Positions 44,569 to 49,343 of a stretch of 49,343 bases of DNA are shown here, piece after piece; the first letter of the stretch is position 1; every line of letters begins with the position of its first letter. The notes below the pieces were generated by a model. The model searched no databases and had not been told where the DNA came from. It saw nothing but the letters and a program-made list of their open reading frames with translations. Source of the stretch: Corynebacterium sp. (GTDB taxonomy: Bacteria > Actinomycetota > Actinomycetes > Mycobacteriales > Mycobacteriaceae); NCBI RefSeq assembly GCF_022712195.1, contig NZ_JALAGY010000062.1, positions 1-49,343 of the forward strand. Reading direction: 5' to 3'. The translations under genes were made by a program, and so were the position numbers.

Positions 44569-45344
44569 CCCGCACGGACCGGCGGGCGATCCGCTGGGAA
44601 CTGCTCATCGTCCTGACCGTCACCTTCGGGGCCTCCGGGGTGCGCTCGGCTCTGCGGCTGCTCGAGGCGGCCACCCTGCCGGAAGACCTCAACAAGCAGA
44701 GCACCACCCTCAACGCCCGTCAGTCCACGCTGGGCTGGCTGGACCCGGCGTTCCAGCTGGTCTCCACCGGGGTGCTCGTCGCCTGGGGCGGGCTGGCGCT
44801 GTTCCTGCTGCTACGGCATGTGCCGCCGGCACTGGCGGGAGCGTCCGGACCGACCGGGCCGTCCCGCCCCTCCGGGGTGCACCTGCGCCCCCGGTGGCGC
44901 GACATCGCCCCCGGCGCGGGCCTGGCGGCGTTGATCGGGGTCCCGGGTCTGGCCTTCTACGTCGGGGCGGTGCAGCTGGGACTGTCGAAGGAGGTCATCC
45001 CCACCGGGCTGGACCGCAGCGTCCAGGACCTGCTCCTGCTCGTCCTGAATTCGTGGGCGAACGGCTTCGCCGAGGAGATCCTCGTGGTGGCGTGGCTGTG
45101 CTGCCGGCTGCGTCAGCTCCGGGTGCCGTGGATGTGGGTGTTCCTGGCGTCGGCGGTGCTGCGTGGGAGCTACCACCTCTACCAGGGTTACTCGGCGGGC
45201 CTGGGCAACATGGTGATGGGGCTGGTGTTCGTGTGGTTCTTCTACCGCACAGGCCGGGTGTGGCCGCTGGTCGTCGCCCACGGGGTGATCGACACCGTGG
45301 CGTTCGTCGGCTACCAGGTGCTGGGGTCCACACCGGGGCTGTGA
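44565..45344 (+). CDS. CPBP-type intramembrane glutamic protease (Abi domain)
   Basis: This 259-residue protein has six to seven predicted helices. The last third shows the CPBP/Abi pattern: Glu170-Glu171 in FAEEILVVAW, then RGSYHLYQG with a conserved His, and VVAHGVIDT with the final His. Usual members read EExxxR; here the Arg is displaced (EEILVVAWLCCRL). These proteins cleave within membranes, in some cases prenylated or peptide substrates; the substrate here is unknown. GTG 44565 overlaps the amidase stop, so both are made from one coupled transcript. Confidence 0.82.
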   Translation: MTRTDRRAIRWELLIVLTVTFGASGVRSALRLLEAATLPEDLNKQSTTLNARQSTLGWLDPAFQLVSTGVLVAWGGLALFLLLRHVPPALAGASGPTGPSRPSGVHLRPRWRDIAPGAGLAALIGVPGLAFYVGAVQLGLSKEVIPTGLDRSVQDLLLLVLNSWANGFAEEILVVAWLCCRLRQLRVPWMWVFLASAVLRGSYHLYQGYSAGLGNMVMGLVFVWFFYRTGRVWPLVVAHGVIDTVAFVGYQVLGSTPGL

Positions 45345-45361
45345 GGGGCCCGGCAGGCCCC
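45345..45361. terminator. Short hairpin between convergent genes
   Basis: GGGGCC (45345-45350) and GGCCCC (45356-45361) form a 6-bp stem with loop CGGCA, directly after the protease stop and 15 bp beyond the stop of the convergent acyl-CoA synthetase. Confidence 0.5.
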
Positions 45362-45375
45362 GGCCGGGCGAGGGG

Positions 45376-47022
45376 TCAGCCGAAGGCCTCGAGCTCGCGC
45401 TTGACGACCTTGCCGATCGGGTTACGCGGCAACGGCCGGTCCATCAGCACCACGTCCCGGGGAATCGCCGGAGCCATGAAATTCTCCCGCACATGCTCAC
45501 GGATGTCGTCCTCGGTCAACTCGACGGAACCGTCGGTGACGACGTACGCCTTCACCCGCTGGAACTTCTCGTCGTCCTCCACACCCACACAGTACGACTC
45601 GGCCACACCCTCAGCCCGGTCGATGATGTCGGACACCGAGGTCGGCCAGATGTTCTCACCGCCGACGATGATCATGTCGTTGTTACGGCCCAACACCCGC
45701 AACCGCCCGCTCTCCGGGTCGATGACACCCTTGTCACCGAGGTCCAGCATGCCGTCGCGGTAGTCCGGCTTGTCCCGGTTGCCGAGGTAGCCCTTCATCG
45801 ACATGGCGTTGTGGGCGTGGATGATGCCGACCTCCCCGGGCGGGACCGGCTTCCCGGTCTCCGGGTCGAGCAGCTCCAGGCGCCCGTTCCACACGCGGTG
45901 TCCGGCGGTGGTCGGGTCCTCGACCAGGTCCTCCGGGGTGGCGTAGGCCACCAGCAGGCCCTCGGTGGAGCCGTAACCGCTGGACACGATGTTCCCGTAG
46001 CGCTCCTGCAGGCCACGGACGAGGTCCTCGCTCATGGCGTTACCGGCGTTGAGGATCCACGTCATCGACGACAGGTCGTAGGACCCGTCGTCGACGGCGA
46101 GGACGTCCTTGAGGAAGACCGCGGAGCTGAGCATGCCGGTGCACTTGTAGTCCTGCACCTGCCGGAGGACGACCTCGGGCTTGAAGACGCGCTGGGTGAC
46201 CAGGGTGCAGCCGGCGGTGATCGCCAGGACGGCGGCACCCCAGCCGAGCACGTGGAAGAGGCTGGCGGTGAGCTGGAGCCGGTCACCTGCCTTCACGTTG
46301 AGGCCCTTGAGCACCGGCCCGAGGACCCCGACGGGGAAGCTGGGCTCGGTGTGCCGGACGGCCTTGGGCGTGCCGCTGGTGCCCGAGGACATCAGGATCA
46401 CGCCGCCCTGGGTGGGGCGGGACGGGAAGGCGTCGTTGTGCGGGCCCGGGTTCGCCCAGAACTCCTCGAGGGTCGGGAAGTCGATGTCGGTCCGGTGGCC
46501 CTCGGCGGCGTCGGCGTGGACGAGGGTCGCGCCGAAGTCGCTGAGGTCCTCGGGGAAGCGGTCGTCGAACTCGGAGTCGTAGAAGATGACGTCGAGCTTG
46601 TGCTCCTTGACGATCTCGGCGATCTGGTTCTTGCTGGCGCCGACGTTCAGCAGGAAGACGGTGTAGCCGAGGTAGCCCTTGGCCGCCAGGGGGAAGAGGA
46701 AGCCGCGCCCGTTGCGCGCCATGATCCCGACCCGGCTCTCCGAGGTGATGCCGTGGCTGGCGAGGGTGTGGGCGGTGAGCCGGGAGTAGTTGGTGAGTTC
46801 CTGGTAGGTCAGTTCCCCGTCGTCGTCGACGAGCGCCAGACGGGACGGGAAGCGCGCGGTGGTTCCCTCGAGCAGGCCGGCGAGGCTCGTGCCGTAACGT
46901 CCCAACGCCTTGGCCACCCCCAGACCACCGGCGGGGGTCGACCCCTTGAGGAATCCCGTGTCTACGAAGGCCTTGGCCCCTTTCACGGCGCCTTTGAGGT
47001 CATAGGACAGCTGTTCGAACAC
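45376..47022 (-). CDS. Acyl-CoA synthetase (FadD-like, ANL superfamily)
   Basis: This 548-residue protein begins with an amphipathic, Lys-containing segment (FEQLSYDLKGAVKGAKAFV) and carries the ATP motif SSGTSGTPKAVRHTE near residues 212-226. SSGYGSTEGLLVAY stands in place of the usual adenylate GYGxTE box. The hinge region is RLRVLGRNNDMIIVGGENIWP and the catalytic Lys lies in NPIGKVVKRELE. All parts for adenylate formation are present, so it probably activates a fatty or carboxylic acid. The GTG start at 47022 is supported by AAGGAGAG about 6-8 nt upstream. Three 13-bp tandem repeats lie in the leader. It is monocistronic. Confidence 0.88.
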   Translation of the reverse strand: MFEQLSYDLKGAVKGAKAFVDTGFLKGSTPAGGLGVAKALGRYGTSLAGLLEGTTARFPSRLALVDDDGELTYQELTNYSRLTAHTLASHGITSESRVGIMARNGRGFLFPLAAKGYLGYTVFLLNVGASKNQIAEIVKEHKLDVIFYDSEFDDRFPEDLSDFGATLVHADAAEGHRTDIDFPTLEEFWANPGPHNDAFPSRPTQGGVILMSSGTSGTPKAVRHTEPSFPVGVLGPVLKGLNVKAGDRLQLTASLFHVLGWGAAVLAITAGCTLVTQRVFKPEVVLRQVQDYKCTGMLSSAVFLKDVLAVDDGSYDLSSMTWILNAGNAMSEDLVRGLQERYGNIVSSGYGSTEGLLVAYATPEDLVEDPTTAGHRVWNGRLELLDPETGKPVPPGEVGIIHAHNAMSMKGYLGNRDKPDYRDGMLDLGDKGVIDPESGRLRVLGRNNDMIIVGGENIWPTSVSDIIDRAEGVAESYCVGVEDDEKFQRVKAYVVTDGSVELTEDDIREHVRENFMAPAIPRDVVLMDRPLPRNPIGKVVKRELEAFG

Positions 47023-47040
47023 TGTCTCTCCTTTTCTGAG

Positions 47041-47079
47041 GTTGTCGTTCGCGGTTGTCGTTCGCGGTTGTCGTTCGCT
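47041..47079. repeat. Three tandem copies of a 13-bp repeat in a 5' leader
   Basis: GTTGTCGTTCGCG occurs at 47041-47053 and 47054-47066, and again at 47067-47079 with T as the last base. It ends just upstream of the ribosome binding site of the acyl-CoA synthetase (minus strand). The 13-bp unit is out of phase with a helical turn, so slipped-strand copy-number change is as likely as a binding-site array. Confidence 0.85.
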
Positions 47080-47446
47080 GGGCTCGTCGGTCTCGGTGCG
47101 TCAGCGGTCATGCCGCTCCCGCGTCCCCCGTGAAACGTACGCGTGGCATGACGTGGCGCTCACGAGGGGGCGCCGACCATGGTTCGGAAAAACTACTTTC
47201 GACCACCATACCGGGTCGGCCACCCGGGGCGTTACCCCGAGGCCGCTCGCCGGGCCCGTCACACTCAAGAACTTGCGTAACATCTGCCACTTTAGCCCCA
47301 GGGGTTACATTCTCGGGGATTAGTGGATAAAGTCACGCTAATGTAACGTCGTTCCCCCAGGGAACGGTAAAGCAGACCGGATCCGTCCACGGCATGTCGG
47401 GGACACGTCGGGACATATGACACCCTTCAGGAGAGGAACCTCAGAA
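47080..47446. promoter_or_regulatory. Intergenic region with divergent promoters and an 8-bp inverted repeat
   Basis: This 367-bp gene-free stretch separates the acyl-CoA synthetase and the SGNH hydrolase. It is less GC-rich around 47270-47350. GTTACATT (47304-47311) and AATGTAAC (47340-47347) form a perfect inverted repeat 28 bp apart. AGTGGATAAAGTCACG, inside that spacer, resembles the GlxR consensus TGTGA-N6-TCACA with mismatches. AGGAGAGG (47429-47436) is the ribosome binding site of the hydrolase, 10 nt before ATG 47447. I found no tRNA or small gene here. Site names are tentative. Confidence 0.4.
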
Positions 47447-48313
47447 ATGAGCGCACGACACCGCACGGCTTCGCGGGCAGGCCGCCGCATCGCCGGACTC
47501 GCAGCCGCCGCAGTGGCCACCGTTGCCGCCCTGTCCGGGACGCTGCTCTCCGCACCGGAGAGCCAGGCCGCCCCCGGCAACACCGTGGTCCTCGGCGACT
47601 CCATCGTCGCCAACCCGGACATCTACAACTACCTGGCCGGCAAGGGCCTGCCCCTCCCCGACCCGATCCTCAGCGGTTCGGGCTGTGGCACGGACAACCG
47701 CTTCGCCAACTCCTACGCACAGGCGTCCGGCAAGCAGGTCGACAACTACTCCTGCGCCGGCGGCTCCTACCGCACCGGCGGCATGCACGTCTCCGAGCAG
47801 GCGGACCGCGCCAACCGTGGCGGCGCCCTGAACGCCGGCACCAACGAGGTCGTCATCTGGGCGGGCGCCAACGACACCTACCCCTACGTCATCGGCGACA
47901 AGATGCCGGTCCCGCAGATCGAGCGTCAGCTCGCAGCCTCGGTGGAGCGCACCGTCAACCGGGTCAAGCAGCACGCCCCGAACGCGAAGGTGAAGGTGCT
48001 GGGCTTCCCGCACATCACCAACGGCGCCGGCCAGGTCTGCCCGATCAACGTGATCCCCAACGTGCAGGTGCCCAGCGCCCTGTTCCAGGTCTCCGACATC
48101 GAGTGGGGCCTGGAGCGCGGCCTGCGCAACGGCGCCACCAAGGCCGGCGCGAAGTTCGTCGACCTCAAGGGGCCGAGCCGTGGCCACGAGATGTGCTCCA
48201 ACGACCGGTGGGTCGTGGGCCTGATCGACACCACCTCCGAGCGCCGTAACCTCCCGCTGCACATGACCGACACCGGTCTGCGTGCCATGGGACGGGCCGC
48301 AGCGAACGCCTGA
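47447..48313 (+). CDS. Secreted SGNH-hydrolase-type esterase/lipase
   Basis: This 288-residue protein has a signal peptide (Arg-rich start, hydrophobic 15-36, cleavage near SQAAPG). Block I is VVLGDSIVAN with nucleophile Ser52, and Gly-rich SCAGGSYRTGG may be block II. WAGANDTYP supplies the block III Asn, and the late PLHMTDTG holds a likely catalytic His. It matches the fold pattern of GDSL/SGNH lipases secreted by corynebacteria; cysteines at CGTDN, SCAGG, QVCPI and EMCSN may pair. It should hydrolyse acyl esters at the surface or outside. ATG 47447 follows AGGAGAGG; the ATG at 47417 lies upstream of that site. A strong hairpin follows the stop. Confidence 0.85.
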   Translation: MSARHRTASRAGRRIAGLAAAAVATVAALSGTLLSAPESQAAPGNTVVLGDSIVANPDIYNYLAGKGLPLPDPILSGSGCGTDNRFANSYAQASGKQVDNYSCAGGSYRTGGMHVSEQADRANRGGALNAGTNEVVIWAGANDTYPYVIGDKMPVPQIERQLAASVERTVNRVKQHAPNAKVKVLGFPHITNGAGQVCPINVIPNVQVPSALFQVSDIEWGLERGLRNGATKAGAKFVDLKGPSRGHEMCSNDRWVVGLIDTTSERRNLPLHMTDTGLRAMGRAAANA

Positions 48314-48332
48314 CACCTCCCAGTGTCCCTCC

Positions 48333-48371
48333 CCGGGGCCCGACGGTCTGACGCAGACCGTCGGGCCCCGG
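48333..48371. terminator. 18-bp hairpin terminator of the SGNH hydrolase gene
   Basis: CCGGGGCCCGACGGTCTG (48333-48350) pairs perfectly with 48354-48371 around loop ACG, 20 bp after the stop, followed by TCGTTTCC. It is the strongest hairpin in the window. Confidence 0.9.
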
Positions 48372-48524
48372 TCGTTTCCGTGGGCGGGTCACGCCGCCGT
48401 GCGAACCCCGCCCAGCACCCCGTTCAGCACCCCGCGTGAGCCAGGTGCCGGAACCGGCACGCGTAGCACCGGTGGTCCGACCGGAACCGGCAGCTGAACG
48501 ACACCGCCGTGTGACCCGGCCGCC

Positions 48525-48935
48525 TCACTTCCGACGCTTCGTGGCGCCCTTCCCCCGGGACTTCTTCTCCGCCTCCGCGGCGCGGGCGGCACGGTTGGCG
48601 GTGCGGACCACCGGGACCAGGCTGAGGAGGACGATCACGAACGGGACCACGCCCAGTGCGGTCACCCACGCCCCCTCGAAGATGAACGAGAGGATGATGA
48701 TCACCGCGGCGAGTGCGGAGACCCCCAGCGTCACCACACGGGCCACCGGCGCAGCCGCCACGTGGCCGGCCTCCCAGGCGTGGTCGCTGGCCTTCGTGGC
48801 GGAGGTTCGGATACCCACGGCACCCGATCGCGGCAGGTCACCCCGGGACGCGGCCTTCAACACCTGTGAAATGACCATGGCCATGACAACAGCCATGATC
48901 GCCGGGAAGGCCACCGCCATCAATGCATCACTCAT
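48525..48935 (-). CDS. Small membrane protein, function unknown
   Basis: This 136-residue protein has three hydrophobic segments: LMAVAFPAIMAVVMAMVISQV (about 4-25), VVTLGVSALAAVIIILSFIF (about 65-85) and ALGVVPFVIVLLSLVPVV (about 91-110). A polar loop (GDLPRSGAVGIRTSATKASDH) separates the first two, and the C-terminal tail is very basic (KKSRGKGATKRRK). No catalytic motif is visible. ATG 48935 has AGGA 8 nt upstream; the longer frame runs into the divergent promoter. It is divergent from the proline-rich gene at 48991, with 55 bp between starts. I do not recognise the family. Confidence 0.7.
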   Translation of the reverse strand: MSDALMAVAFPAIMAVVMAMVISQVLKAASRGDLPRSGAVGIRTSATKASDHAWEAGHVAAAPVARVVTLGVSALAAVIIILSFIFEGAWVTALGVVPFVIVLLSLVPVVRTANRAARAAEAEKKSRGKGATKRRK

Positions 48936-48978
48936 GAGGAGCATCCTACGGGACTCCGTTTTCCGGCCGCCCAGCCCG

Positions 48979-48984
48979 TAGTAT
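48979..48984 (+). promoter_or_regulatory. -10 element TAGTAT of the gene at 48991
   Basis: TAGTAT ends 6 nt before ATG 48991 with no ribosome binding site, indicating a leaderless transcript. Confidence 0.5.
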
Positions 48985-48990
48985 GTCCCC

Positions 48991-49343
48991 ATGTCACCAA
49001 CCCCGCCCGAGAACGACGGCCGCCCCGGAGACCCTGTCGCACGCGACAGGAACGGTCGTCCGATCCTTGACCGCTACGGGCGTCCCGTGCCCCGTCGCAC
49101 CTCGGCCGCGGTACCGCCACCGGAGGACGTCACCCGCGCCTACGGCGGTGACCGCGGTGCGGAGCCCCGGCACCGGGCGCCGGGGCAGGACGGGGGCGAG
49201 CCGCCCCGCTACCGTCGGCAGCCGGAGCAGCCGCCGCAGGCGGCCCCGTACCAGCCGTCCCGGCAGGCCTACGAGCCCCGGCCGGCGGAGCAGCCGTACC
49301 GGCAGCCGCCACCCCCCCAGCCACCCCCCCAGCCCGACGGACC
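48991..49343 (+). CDS. Proline-rich N-terminus, probable LytR-CpsA-Psr family protein (partial)
   Basis: The open frame from ATG 48991 runs off the window end after 117 full codons. The visible part is hydrophilic and disordered: DRNGRPILDRYGRPVPRR, then a long Pro/Gln/Arg/Tyr region (YRQPPPPQPPPQP). There is no membrane segment yet. Corynebacterial LCP proteins, which attach arabinogalactan to peptidoglycan, have such a cytoplasmic tail before their single TM helix, and an LCP gene (cg3210 in C. glutamicum, from memory) lies near pheA. A different proline-rich envelope protein is possible. The coding call is firmer than the family call. Confidence 0.6.
   Translation, partial: MSPTPPENDGRPGDPVARDRNGRPILDRYGRPVPRRTSAAVPPPEDVTRAYGGDRGAEPRHRAPGQDGGEPPRYRRQPEQPPQAAPYQPSRQAYEPRPAEQPYRQPPPPQPPPQPDG

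Noticed and set aside
47041..47079. CRISPR array
   Set aside because: The 13-bp units are contiguous with no spacers, and there are no cas genes.
48314..48524. Possible small gene after the SGNH hydrolase
   Set aside because: The region holds a strong terminator followed by Pro/Arg-rich open frames on both strands without ribosome binding sites or coding character.

Overview
This window is chromosomal DNA from a high-GC mycolic-acid actinobacterium, almost certainly a Corynebacterium. The evidence is a complete mycolate condensation and transfer locus (AccD4, Pks13, FadD32, a Culp6/Rv3802c-type cutinase, two secreted mycolyltransferases, one of them a PS1-type protein with LGFP repeats), the galactan and decaprenyl-phosphoryl-arabinose genes (UbiA/Rv3806c type, PAP2, GlfT2, Glf), and the flanking order HAD phosphatase, PlsC acyltransferase, serS, septum-formation protein, zincin, phosphatase, pheA. 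I see no rRNA, tRNA, CRISPR array, insertion sequence or prophage.

Layout. 1-2136: a frameshifted LysR regulator divergent from an MFS exporter. 2268-4294: a translationally coupled DUF6230/DUF6114 pair of unknown function, closed by a perfect 15-bp hairpin. 4380-22812 (minus strand): the core envelope locus, transcribed glfT2 > PAP2 > ubiA > mycolyltransferase > hemolysin III-like protein > PS1 > lipoprotein > cutinase > fadD32 > pks13 > accD4. FadD32 activates the meromycolate, the AccD4-containing carboxylase supplies the carboxylated chain, Pks13 condenses them, and the mycolyltransferases place mycolate on trehalose and arabinogalactan. GlfT2, Glf, UbiA and PAP2 build the arabinogalactan carrier. 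The usual arabinofuranosyltransferase gene aftB is not between the mycolyltransferase and ubiA.

22969-32800: an accessory block lies between glfT2 and glf. It holds a FadE5-like acyl-CoA dehydrogenase, an NAD(P)-binding epimerase-like protein, an acyl-CoA ligase divergent (over an 18-bp palindrome) from a VOC-SDR-MDR operon, then a two-component system and a PepSY-like membrane protein. Two copies of a long imperfect palindromic intergenic repeat bracket the two-component/PepSY unit. TTCAG direct repeats with a 10-11 bp period precede the response regulator, the PepSY gene and the distant cutinase gene, which suggests a small envelope-stress regulon.

32927-49343: glf, a zinc-type ADH-like reductase, a MaoC-FabG pair, HAD-PlsC, serS, the septum-formation/zincin pair, phosphatase-pheA, an amidase coupled to a CPBP-type membrane protease, an acyl-CoA synthetase with three 13-bp tandem repeats in its leader, a secreted SGNH hydrolase, a small membrane protein, and the start of a proline-rich protein (probably LytR-CpsA-Psr family) cut by the window end.

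Many start codons have no Shine-Dalgarno sequence but a TAnnnT box 6-8 nt upstream, the pattern of leaderless actinobacterial transcripts. All functional calls rest on reading motifs and gene order; no database search was run.
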